Source: Euptelea pleiosperma
Lineage: Eukaryota > Streptophyta > Magnoliopsida > Ranunculales > Eupteleaceae
Reading direction: 5' to 3'
Length of the DNA stretch: 64,000 bases
Assembly: GCA_035048495.1 (NCBI GenBank)
Contig: CM068552.1
Location: 24,368,154 to 24,432,153 of the forward strand
Shown here: positions 35,965 through 48,800 of the stretch, piece by piece
Numbering within the stretch: the stretch's first letter is position 1
Layout: every line of letters starts with the position of its first letter
Notes under the pieces: model-generated
What the model was told of the DNA's origin: nothing
The model's input: the letters and a program-made list of their open reading frames with translations, nothing else
The model's database searches: none
Translations under genes and position numbers: made by a program

Positions 35965-36145
35965 GAGTAAAACTTCTGTGACAAAGGATTGCAAATCACA
36001 CAATCACAAGCCAATGAGTTCTCGGCACGTACCCCAAGTGCTTTTTGCGACGTACCCATGTGCTTTTGCTTTGAGGTGTCCGTGCTGAGAACTCATTGGC
36101 TTGTGATTGTGTGATTTGCAATCCGTTGTGACAGAAGTTTTACTC
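35965..36145. mobile_element. Near-perfect hairpin MITE, 181 bp
   Basis: Left arm GAGTAAAACTTCTGTGACAA and right arm (read inward) GAGTAAAACTTCTGTCACAA continue as matching inverted repeats for about 70 bp through GATTGCAAATCACACAATCA and CAAGCCAATGAGTTCTC. The ends are of the GAGTAAAAC MULE-type family. The 9-bp flanks (ATCCTATAT and AACCAATGG) do not match. It lies about 715 bp upstream of the TLC gene start. Confidence 0.8.
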
Positions 36146-36235
36146 AACCAATGGATGAATTTTCAGAAAAATTTCACCGCAATCAATGGCTGACAAACGT
36201 ACCACACAAAATCAAGGGGGTCTATGAAATGCTGA

Positions 36236-36540
36236 GTAAAACTTCGATGACAACACACAATATGAGCCACATGGCAAAATCTTAGAGGACTCCGACCATA
36301 TGGATGTTTTTCCAATCCCTAGGTAGACTTACAATCCAAAAATCAGATTGATTAGTGATTCAAACCTTTGGATCATTGTACCTCAAATGATAATCAGTAA
36401 TGCTCAAATTTCCACCGGTAAAATCAACCCATGAAAATAATTCCAATCCAATCAGGCTGATTTTTGGTAGTAGGTCCACACAGATCCATACGGTCAGAAT
36501 CCTCTAAGAGTGTGCCACGTGGTGGCTCGTATTGCGAGGC
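36236..36540. mobile_element. MITE upstream of the TLC gene, right end truncated
   Basis: It begins GAGTAAAACTTCGATGACAA, then GAGCCACATGGCAAAATCTT. It ends GTGCCACGTGGTGGCTCGTA without the matching GTTTTACTC. The inside has TTGATTAGTGATTCAAACCT and AATCAGGCTGATTTTTGG. It carries a perfect G-box CACGTG at about 36517, roughly 340 bases before the gene's ATG. Confidence 0.65.
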
Positions 36541-36859
36541 TTGCATAATTTTGAGAGGAAAGTTTTCTTCACAAAGTATATGGCCCAATTGCCCATGTAA
36601 TGATTGACGGCCCTTGATTTACGTAACGCCCTTTTGGGTATTTTCTTAGGGTGAGCCAAAATTGTGGTGGGGATTGACCGTACTTCCACGCTTATGTTGC
36701 GTGCAAACCCACACATCCAAAAAATTTGCATCGAAGGATTTGGTAGTTCAAGTAGACTACAAACTGAAGAAGAGAGAGAGAGAGGGACAGGAGGATTTGG
36801 TGGTCCTCTGAGAAACCAAAACAAAGAAGGGCAAAAGATACTGAGTGATAGCCAGGGAG

Positions 36860-39800
36860 ATGGCGAGGGGGGAAAGCCAAAGCCAAAACAAGAACACAGG
36901 AGCCTTCTTTGTGGCGACACTAGTCCTCTGGTTCGTTTCCGTTATCTTCGAAATAGTCTTCAACAAGAGGACAGAGCTGCTTTCTGTTGTCGCTGGTTGT
37001 TTCTTCTACCAAACGGCCAACTGGGTCATCCGCTTTGCTGTCTCCCGAGACCCTCTTTTCGTCAACACCAGCGTCTCTCTACTTCATTCCACCATTACCT
37101 CTGTTTCAGGTGCTCCTCCATCTTCTTGTTTCTCTCTGATGATTCTTTTATTTCAAATAAGCGGCCGTGTTTTGGGTTTGTAGGTGGCCATTCGATGGGT
37201 GGGGTAATGGGTTTTCCTTCTTCTCTTGGTTTTATGGTTGGATTTCTGTTTGATGATCTGGTGGGTTTTCGGTTTCAATTCGGTGTTTCTTTCATGTAAG
37301 TAGTTATCTGTTGGAATTTTTCTTCAGTTCTTTTTGGTCTTTACTGGGTATAGAAATGCTGATGTGGGTATGGGTGTGTTGGAATGGCTTTGGTTGTTGC
37401 GTTTGATGGTTGAATTTGTGTTTTCTATTTACTTTTGTTGTTTGTGTAATGAATCTTGTCCTCTGTTGGCTTGTTGAGAAAGCTATGATTTTGCTTTGAG
37501 AAATGTGAGCTTGGGACGGTGTCAGGTGTGGTGATTTCTTCCCTTTGATTTGATACTGTGGATGTTATGGGGTTTAGACTTTAGATGCATAGAGAACTGA
37601 TCTTGGAAATTTTAACTGAAACAGAGCATCTATTGATCAGAATAGAAATGGGTTGTCAGTTATCCTAGTTAGCCTTTTCTCATAGAGTTCCTTGATACAA
37701 TAGATGTGAAATTTTAAGAATTCCTAACTATAGGTCTTTTTATTTTTTATTTATTTTTTTTACATTTTGGTCCTAATTTGAAAGTATGCTGTTCCTTATT
37801 TTCTACACTTTTGATAGTCTCCGCACTGTCTCATCTAATGAGAATTTATTGCTTAAAAATCTCCTTTTGTATTTTTACCTTCGTAATTGACAAAATTTAT
37901 TGTGAATAATCCTCATGGAAGTCATTTTCCTGCTGAGAAGATCATGTTTAAGGTTTTTTTTTGCTGTAAATGTCATTCCTTTCTGATGTTGTATCTTCTC
38001 CTTGAGAACCGAGCTGTGCCATCACCTTTATAAGAACATCATTACCTACAAAGGTAAAGCCTAGTACCGACGCGGAGAGCTTTGGAAGCCCATATTCGGG
38101 GGATCCATGATGAGGTTTGGAGGGGATTGCTCTTAGCAATGAAGTTTACAAAACACGGGCTGATTTGTGTAGGATATTTGCTGAGTTCTAGGAGGGTGAT
38201 AGGGAATGTTAAAGATTGAAGGTAGAGGTTTATGACTAGGGTTTGGAATGGATGTGAGGATTTAAATAAATAGCAAAGGTAGTGCTGGTCACTGACAGTA
38301 ACAAGGCTCGGGGTTTCCATATAGGCTTCTAGGGTTGGGATAATAGTGCTTTATCATGGGGGTTTTGGAGAACTGATATGTGCATTGAAGTTGTAGGACT
38401 TGAGGCGGGTTTAGGCAAGGTGTAAAATATCGTTTTGCTCGCCTCGTTGTCTCGGTAAGCTAATAGAACAAGATGTTCCGACCTAGACAAAATGAGATGG
38501 AACGAGACAATGAAAAAAATAGTATATTTCTCGATAAGATTAAACTAGTTTTAATACTAAACTAAGCTACAAATTTGTGCTTTAGCATTTATGTGTTATT
38601 AAAGATACATATACCATGAAAATAATCTTTTAAACTAATTTTAGTACTTAAATTAGAATTTTGGTGCAAGACGATACATTCTCCTATGTATCATCTCTAT
38701 ACACTACCGGAACGAGATGTCTTGGCTGAGATGGAACAAGACAAAATTCGATTTTGAACCATGGGTTTAGGTAGAATTGAATGAACTGAAAAATGGTAAA
38801 CGATGACTGAAATTAGGCTTTCTAAGGGTTGGACAGTGGCTTTGGAGCGGAGGGTTTTATGGACAATGGCTTCTGAGCCTATAGTTGGATCCTACACCAA
38901 TTCTAGGATCTCCAAAGGATGGAATCACTCCACCCAAGACCTCCAAAGGATGAAAGTACTCCACCCAAAGTGAGGCTTCACGGAGCAGCCTTCAAAGCAG
39001 CCAAGAAGAAAACATAGCACTTTATTCACTTTGTCTCTATGGACGACCTAAGATTGGAATCAACACCAATTCTAGGACTTTTAAAGTATGAAATAACTCC
39101 AGCCTGAAGTGAGACTTCACAGCTCAGGCAAGAAGAAAACTTAACACTTCATTTAACTTGTGTAAAATTGAGAGAGTACATGGGTTTATATTGAGAGTTG
39201 GATAGCAGCAAGAAAAGCTCCTCGGGTTGTACTCAAAATTTCCTAAATTAAAAAGTAAAAACTACGTAATACTAAACAAATTTAAGAACCCAAGAAACTA
39301 AATTAAAGATCTAATTCTCGAATATAGACTCAAATAGGAACGAAAGGAACTGGAAATAATCTCACAAATGGCCTTGACGAGTGGACCAGAGCCCACTTTC
39401 CACCAATAAATGATTGGCCATTGCGAGCATGCACATGGTGGGGCTTGTGTGAAGCCTACCCTTGGGCTCCATTTGGCCCCATGTGGGCTGAATTTCAGCC
39501 TTAGATCAGCTCATGCATTAAAACTTCTGGGTTCAAAAGAATTTGACCTCAAATCCCATAACTTGTAGTTTTGCGTCCAAGAAAGATGTATACAGTATTT
39601 ATTTAGTTCTCCTTCATCGTTCCACTTCTTGCTCCATTTTCTATATCAACGTTCCATGGAGAGCAAATCTTTGCTCTTAGATTTTGCCACTACTTTTTGA
39701 AGTTGACAAGGCATCACGTTCACGCTAGGTTTGATTAAAGTAGACTCTAACTTAGGACTGGTTTCAGGGTTAGATGCTCTCATGGTATCAACCTTTTCGG

Positions 39801-42800
39801 AAGTAGGCTGATGATATCGACTGGTTCTAACCCAGAGTTTCCACACTATATCAATTTGATGTGTAGACACGTCCGGGTTGGCACCTTCTTCACTTGCATT
39901 GAAAACTTTTGTTATTGTTAACTCCAACGAAGTTTTTGCTCGAAACCACTACTACACATTGCAGCATACGACCTTGAATCTGCCACATATGGTTGAGCTG
40001 TTGCTCTTGCTTTCTTTCACACTCTTGTTCTTTTAGTTTCCGTTGTTTCACTAGTTTTCAAATTCTTTTTATCTTTCATTGTTTTCTAGTTATCATGTGT
40101 TCAAGTTTGTGTTGTTTTCCCATCTCAAAACAATCGTCATTGAACTCCCAAGCTTTGCATTATAGGGAATGGAAAATGATTGTGACAAGATTATGCACTT
40201 CCACATCATGGGCATAAGATTTTGCAAGTCTAGAAGGATCGATACTTGCTTTGATACCAAATTTGACGCCAGACAACAATTTTGATACCAAATTTTGCTA
40301 GGACCAGCAGATTTTCTCTCTAAAACGTTAAGTTCCAAACTAGGGCTTAAGATATTATATAGGGAGGATTTAAGGTTGAAAGCTAGGGTTTACTAGGACG
40401 ATATAGGTTTTAGGGTCTACAGATGAGGATGACTAGATCAAAAGTGGTGCTTGTTAACTGACAGGGTTTGGGGCTTATGAATGGGCTTTTAAGGTTAGGA
40501 TAATAGCAGGTTGGAATGGGGATTGACATGTGGACTGAAGTTGCAAGGTTTGGGGTGGCTTTAGGTGGATTCAAATTCGTTGAAAAAATGGTACTCAGTT
40601 ATAGAAAGTTAGGGTTTCCAAGGGTTAGATGATGGCTTTCGAGTAGAGCTTTTATGAAAGTAAATGATTGGTTTGAATGGGGCTTATAGGTTTGGGTGGC
40701 TCAAATGGGTTGAAAAAAATGCTAATTAGTCGCTGAAAGTTAGGGTTTTGAAGGATTAGACGATGGTTCCCTGAGGAGGGTTTTGTAAGTGTAAAAGGTT
40801 TGGTTGAATGGGGGCTTTTGGGTTTGATGGTAGTGTTCGCATCGATGCAATACGATGCTGATATTGGTATTGAGTAGTGTATGGATACTTTTAAGATACA
40901 AACCAATTGTACTATCTATATAACAAGTGACAGTGGTTGTCTTATACTCGCTCTTATCTTATATGGCTTCAATAATGAGTGGCTGAGATCCACTATGCTT
41001 CATATCGATGGCTGAGATTAACTCCCACCCGATTTTGACAAACACTTTGTCGGAAAGTGCCGCGGGCACGGGCCACCCACGCATATATCAAGACAACTCA
41101 GTTGTATTCTCTTATCTTATCCATCCATCTAATGTGGACGGTTAGATTTCAGCTACTCAATCCGCCTCATTTGACCTCAATTTATTCAAAATTTAAATTT
41201 CAAAACCATGAGTTTTTGTTATTTCTGTTATTTTCTCATTTCTCCCTCTGTGCGTTACAATCCGTTATAACCGCCGTTATAATGGAAAAAACGGTAACGC
41301 CCCAGTCCGTTATACCGTTTGAGTGCCGAAGGCACCCAATTTTTGCAAACGCTTTTGTCGGAGAGTGCCATGGGCATGGGCCATTTACTATTCTTTATAA
41401 CAAAACACATTGGTTGTCTCCCTACTCATACCTCCTCTAATCCTCCCCCAAATGGACGGTGGATCTCCGCCACTCACCTGATTTTGGCAAATTCTTCGTC
41501 GAGGAGTGCCGATGGCATGGGGCACCCACTAGACTAGAGTCAACTTTGATACTTGTCAATTATATATGAGATAGAGAGACCAGAGAGACATATTTCCTTG
41601 TTCTTCTTTAATTTTTTAGTACATCAAAGATTCATACCCACAGATCTCGAAGACTATCCAATGGTCTGGACCTAGGGACGATTCTTGACTTCCAACAATT
41701 TCATTATCTGTTTTATCAACAAATGTATATAAATATTATATTGTAACAAATACACTGCTTAGTAAAATTAAAAAGCAATGCATGGTATGAAAATATATGA
41801 TGGTGTAAGGATCTAAGGATATAATAGATAGGTATTTCTATTTGTACTTGGGTTTGGGATTGTAAGTGGAGCCCATAAGCAATTGAAGTGGAATCTTCTT
41901 TAAAGACTCTCTTTGTTGTTTTTACCCTATTGAAAAGAAATGGATTTATTGATTGATTTTGGCACATTAAGCCTAATCAAGCTCTTTTATAGAGCATTTC
42001 AAGAGTCTAATATAGAAAGACAATATCCTAATCTAGCAAGATCTAATCTAATCTTAATCCATGCTTCTTGATGAGAGTGATATCGTGCATCTCACAATAT
42101 CTTATTGTATGCATTATATCTTTATTACTCCCCCCAAACTTACGAGATTGTTGATCATTGTGTGTATGCTAAAGTCCATAGCTTGAAAGTGCTTTGAAAA
42201 AGATGTCGCCACTAAAGTCCCACTTAAGATCATGCAAGCAGCCTAATGAGCTGCTAATGAGAGATGTCACACCCCGATCCCAAGGTCCAGGATCTGACTT
42301 CCAAGGTTCGATCTGGTCCGCGATCCATGGGTTGACCTCGATCCATGGGTCTAGGGGTGAGGAAAAAGAGGAAAAATAAAATATCTACTATAAACAAATT
42401 TAAGACTTTTCCATGAAGGCACGGCAAAAAATTATTATGTCAACTATTTGTAATGTCTGTTTTCTGAATTAGAAATCAGCCCTAGACTTGCTGGACATGG
42501 GCAGATAAGTCGAAAAAAAAGTTCTCTACTTATCAAAAAAAAAAAAAGTTCTCTAAAAATTTGATTTAATTTTTTTATTAAATAATATAAATGTTTTAAA
42601 GAAATCATAGGCTGTTTTTTGAAATTTTTGTATTTAGATGGGAAGACTTGTTATGCAATTCTATTCCTCATTATGTTTAAGGAGTAAGATTTGCCTCTGT
42701 GTATGTTTATAGTGGGATTTTTCCTTTTTAATGATACATATTTACTTATAAAAAAAGAACTTTTTGTGAGAACTCGAATAAAAATATGCAAAGATACTAT

Positions 42801-45800
42801 TTTTAAAGTTAAATGCAAAAATCCTAGATCAGTCATAAAATTTTAGGGCAGATCTGACCAATGTCTAATCCAAGACATAACTCCTTACTCTGATGTCCAT
42901 TTCGGGCGCACTACCCCGATCCGGAAATCTTAAGAGACCCATCAGGGAAACCTACCCTATGGTCTAAAAACTCAACCTAACTAGGTCAAAATAATTTATT
43001 TGGTCAAAAGACAAAGTTGGGCTTTGGGAAGAATTGCAAAACCTCTCTACAGTGTTTTATTTTTAAAACGTTCATTTTAAAGCTTCTGGGGTTCCATGAT
43101 CCAACTTGGAAAGCTAACCGATGAGGGAATCACCAGAAAATGTTTGAAGGGTACTTACAGAACAAAAATGTTTTGGTAAAACTTCCCGAAGTCAGATCTA
43201 AGAATTTCCTACAGCCCGAATCTGTTTGACAATTCGTCAGTTATTTGAACCTACAAGAATGCATTGATCGAATTTAAGGGTGATTCCAATGACATTAGAA
43301 AGAGGACTTAGGTTTAGTCTTGGAAATTGCATTTGCATCATTCTACTTTCTCTTGTATATATAAACCTAAGCCTAAGAAACGAAATCAGAAGAAATAGTG
43401 GTATTTGCTGATTTTTCTAGTTATGTGAAGCTATTCTTTGGGTCTACTATTACTATTTAAAGTTTGAGGTCAATTACAGAAGTGGAAGGGCTCCATCAAT
43501 TAACTATTTGAAGACTAATTTTTGTAGGTTTTTTTTGTCAAAGTCAACATTTGACTTTGACCAAAGGGATCCACATGGAGGAGTCGGCCAAGCCTGGTGG
43601 ACATTATTATACAATTTCTATTAATTTCAGTTTATGTTTAGTAGGTTTATTTTATGCATATTCTAATTTGCAGTCATAGTTTGATTAGGATTATTGAAAG
43701 TAGGGGTATAGGAGTCTTTTCGTCAGTTTTTATTGTACGGGTCTATATATACAGGTGAATGACCAACCCTACGACAATCTTATGTTATTTTTTACCGACT
43801 TTATTGAATAGAGAGAGTTTTCTCCGTATAGTGTGGTTCGGCCAACCCTAATTGGTTTTGCTTGGTGTTCTAAACCTTAGTTTTGTTCTTATTCTTCTAG
43901 TTGTACTTCTTTACTATTGCTAAACACTACTTTTACAACCTGAGATTGTTCATGGATACCGTGTCTGTTTATTAGGGTGTGCTTGATCAACCTAGGGTTT
44001 TACTCTTGTTTTGAATGCTTCAAGTGGTATCAGAGCCTACTTTTCAGATTTGTGAGTTTGCAAATCAATGGCCTGACGTGAGAACACTAGAGATCATAAT
44101 ATGGAGAATCCGAGAGAGCAACTCGGCAACGAGAATGTGGCTACTAAAGGAGACTCTTATAACAACAAATTACACAACTGTGTACTAGGTTAGAGCAGTT
44201 TGGTATTTTTGGTCTTGATGCGATCATTAGAGAACCAATAGATCATCGACCTCTTGTCTATCAACATGATAACTGGAGAACATAACTAGCTGTAGAGAGA
44301 TTTATTAATCCAACTCTAAATGATTTTTTCGGATGGAGATGAAATTATTTCGGTATTTGATAGATACAACCTAGAGGGGGTTGAATAGGTTTTTAAAAAT
44401 TAATCTAAATATTGCAACCTAAATCACTTTTCTGGTCACGTAAAAGGGTAACTAATCGCATGCAAAAATAATCCTGACCAATTTGATTATTATAAGATGA
44501 TAACCCATCCGACTCAGTTTGAATATATCGAAGATATATTTTTACTGATTCGTTTAGTTTAATCTATACAGAGTAATAAGCGGAATTCAAATAAGGCAAG
44601 TGATTTTTACATGAAAACCTTTTTACAGGAAAAACCACGGGACCACGTCCAGGTGTGAAAGTATCACTATAAGGAAGTTAACCATAAACAACTAGAGGTT
44701 ACATGCACAACAACGATAACACAACATACACTCGAATCACTCAAGCCACTGTCATTACATCCATGTCCTCTTGAATCATCACACACCGCATCCCTCGAGC
44801 GCCTTCGTCAAGTGATCCCAATCACATGAATTCAGTTCGATCCATTCCCGAACCTACCACGATGAAAGGGTCTAACCCCGATCACAAACAACTCCTCGGT
44901 CTATCCCCGAATTGTGCAAACCACTCAAAAAGGGATTTGAGTACCAAAGAAACTGCAAAGGTTTCTAGATCATACTAAGAACATGATTAACATGATTGTT
45001 TTTAGGATATCAAGTTTGGAAAATCATCAACAATGAACCAAACCTCAAGTTTTGATCATAAAGGGAAGCTCTTGATCTTGAATACTCTCCTTAGAGTTCT
45101 TTAACTCATTTTTGAACTTCTAATCTTCTTGGTCTTCACTTATCAAAAAAATAAATAAATCTTCTTGGTCTTCTAAAACTTAATTGAAGACTTATTGTTT
45201 TAGTTCTAGGCAACCCACTATATATAATGGACGAACCAAGGTCCAAGAATAGCAAGAATTGGGTGCAAGTAGGAGTCTTTACAAAATTAGAAGTTATGTT
45301 CTTGCGAGCTCCGATCGATCGGTGAAGAAGTGTCTGATCCATCAAAGACAAATATGTCTCTGGATAGATTCTAATTTCCTTCTCCGATTGATTGGATGTC
45401 ACTATGCTGAAAATTTTCCGAGAACTGATATTCGTCATTTTGTTCTCTGATTGATCGGATGTAGCACCCCCGATCGATCTGAGACCAAATTTACATAATT
45501 TTTACAAGAGTTCTCTAAACTTTCCAGAGTGATTAATGCTCTGATAGAAAATGAAACTCATTAGTCCAAGGTTACTTAGAAGTGGACTAAGGTCAAATTA
45601 CCACCTAGTTTCTATGGTCTCTAAGTCACTTGCCAACCTAAATGTGATTGAGCAATGCTTGAATCTTCAGTTGAATTGTATTGCTTCTTTATCTTCTGGC
45701 TAGCTGACTTGAGTGATTTCGAACTGTACACAACTCAACTTACTAGATACACTAGGAAGGACTATAAATGTTTTTATCATATGGAATTAGCCAATACTAA

Positions 45801-48800
45801 ACCTAAGACCTTACAGGAGAATTTGAACTACCATGCCAAGAACAACCTAGGTTAATCCAGGTGTTGATCGTGATAGGGATCCATGTGTGAAAGTGGATAT
45901 ACCTGAATTCACAGGAGAAGAGCAGCCAAAAGAAGTTTTAGATTGGTTGAACGAAGTTGAAAGAGTATTTGAGTACTTAGACCTGCCATCTGCCGGATAA
46001 CAAGAAGGTCAAGCTAGTGGCCATCAAGTTGAAGGGTTATGTTTCCTCATGGTGGCAACAACTCCAGATGATGAGGACTCGGTCCGAAAAAGAAAGAATT
46101 CAGACCTGGTCCAAGACGCCAATGAGTACTACGAAGCCAATTTCTTCTAATTAACTATGAGATAATTTTGTTTCAACAGTGCCAATCTCTTCGACAAGGA
46201 GTACGAACTGTTTAGGAATACACATACGACTTCTACAAGATGCAGATATGAGTAAAACTCATGAAGACTGAATCCCAAGTCACTCACCGTTCCTTGATGG
46301 GGCTACCCCACAATATCTTTAATATAGTGGAGTTGGAACCTTGTTGGATGTTATCCAGTGCAGTGCAATTGGCCACAAGTTAACTTTCCCATTCTGGTAA
46401 CCGAGCACCACTAGCCAAGAGGATGCAACCACAACCACGTAGACGAGGCATGGGAGCAGCCTGGAATGGTGGTAAAGGCTTACAAGATGAGGGGACAACA
46501 CTCAACCCTCAAAAACGTGGTGGTAGTAGAAGTGGATTACCCTCTACAAACGTTCTTAACACGAGTAACAACTGAAACTGCAACACGGGACAATGGATTC
46601 TTTGTTAGAACTGTGGACTAGACGGTCATAAATCCTTTGATTGCAGAAAGGCAACCATTAACCTAGTGGTTGAAGAAGGGGATGTTGTGGCAAAGGAGGC
46701 TTTGGGACAGCTTGAAGACAAACCATGAAGGAAGTTTTGCTGGAATATAAGGAGGACAGGGTGACTCATGATGATCAGGATTTGCCTTGTCTTGTACGTC
46801 ATACCATGCTAGCCCCAAGAGCCATTGAAGATGAATGGTTACGTAATAACATTTTCAGGACATAGTGTTTAACGGGAGGTCGATTATGAAATGTAATTGT
46901 TGATTGCAGCAGTTGCGAGAACTTAGTCTCCAAGGAGATAGCGACCAAGCGAGATAGTGACCAAACTGAACTTGAAAGTGCAACCGCATCTCAAGCTCTA
47001 CAAGATAGCGTGGTTCAAAAAGGAGGGTGAGGTTAAGTTAACATAACAGTGTTTAGTTCTGTTTTCATTGACAAAAGTTATTTAGATAAAAGTATTATGT
47101 GATGTAGAGAAATGAAAGCTTGCCATATGTTTGCTTGGACAGCCTTGGCAATTCTATAGAGAGGCTATCCATCGTGGAGACAAAAACATCTATGCCTTTT
47201 CTATGGATGGAGTAAAGGTTGTTCTCTCCCCCAAGAGGGATAATGAGTTTCTCAAGTCCAAAAAGGAAGAGGGACAAAGCTACTTTACCGTCCAACAATT
47301 TGTGGAGGAATTCAATGAAAGTGGGGTGGCTTATGTTTACTTAGTAAAGGAGAGTAGCAAACCAGCCAATGGTTCCTTGGAAGTGTCATCCCTTCTGGAA
47401 GCATTTAAAGAGGTAGTGTCTAATGATTTACCTGAGGGGCTGCCACCAATAAGGGATATCCAACGCCATATTAATTTGGTGCTTGGAGCTAGTCTATCCA
47501 ACTTTCCACGCGACCGTATGAGCCCTAAGTAGCATGGACATGGAGAGCTACAACGACAAGTAGAGGAGCTGTTACATCATGGATTTATTCGGGAATCCAT
47601 GAGCACATGTGTAGTGCCCGCTTTACTGGCACCTAAGAAAGGCGGTATGTGGAGAATGTGGACAACAAAGCAATTAACAAGATAACCGTTTTATTGATTG
47701 CCAATACCATGGTTAGATGATATGCTTGTTGCATAGTCCAAAGGTGTTCTCCAAGATAGATCTTACAAGTGGGTATAATCAGATCTAGATTAGAGAAGGT
47801 GATGAGTGGAAGACTGCCTCGAAGACAAAGGAAGGTCTCTACGGATGGTTAGTGTTGCCCTTTGGTTTATCTAACGCACCCAACACTTTTATGCTTTTAA
47901 TGAACCAAGTTATGAAACCATTGATAGGATGGTTCGTAGTGGTTTACTTTGACGATATTCTTATCTACAATCCATCCACGGAGGCTCACATTCAACACTT
48001 GAGGGAAGTCTTGACAGTTCTACGACAGGAGAAGCTTTATGCCTATGTAAAGAAGTGTCACTTTTTGACTGGCCAGCTTTGTTTTTGGGATATGTAGTTA
48101 GTGCACATGGTATTTAGGTGGATGAAGATAAAGTAGAAGTAATCTGAAGTTGACCTACACTGACTACTATTGGGGAAGTGCGGAGTTTCCATGGTTTAGC
48201 GACGTTTGATTGACGCTTTAGGATTTTGAGCTCTACTATTGCTCCAACCACTGATTATATGGAGAAAGGAAAGTTTGCATGGACCATGGAAGCCAAGAAT
48301 AGCATTCAACTCATTAAGGACATAATTTGTATAGCACTCGTATTTTCTTTGCGATGTTTTGACAAGCTGTTCGAGGTGGATTGTGACGCTTCAAGAGTTG
48401 GTATTTTTCTTAGCCAAGAGGGTTGACCGAAATCTTTATTTAGCGAGAAATTGAACGACCACCTGTCGGCGATATAGTACTTATGATCAGGTTTTCTATG
48501 TTATAATCCAGGATCTTAGGCACTGGAGAAATTATTTGATTCATTGGGAATATGTTTTATTCAGACACGAGGCATTGAAGCATATCAAGAGCCAACAGAA
48601 ACGGAATTGGAGACATGCTCGTTGGGTTTCATATTTATAGTTCACGTTTGTGTTGAGGCACAAAGCGGGAACGAATAACAAGGTAGTAGATGCGCTTAGT
48701 AGGACTATGTTGACTACTACAAAAACTATGGTGGTTGGATTCGAATCGTTCAGGGAGTTGTATCTAGCTGATTTGGGTGGATTGTTCACATGGACAACAC

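Noticed and set aside
36504..36966. Minus-strand frames rich in Leu/Ser over exon 1 of the TLC gene
   Set aside because: They are shadows of exon 1 and a GA-rich leader.
39646..39927. 93-residue minus-strand frame in the TLC intron
   Set aside because: I do not recognise it and see no promoter, splice sites or conserved motif.
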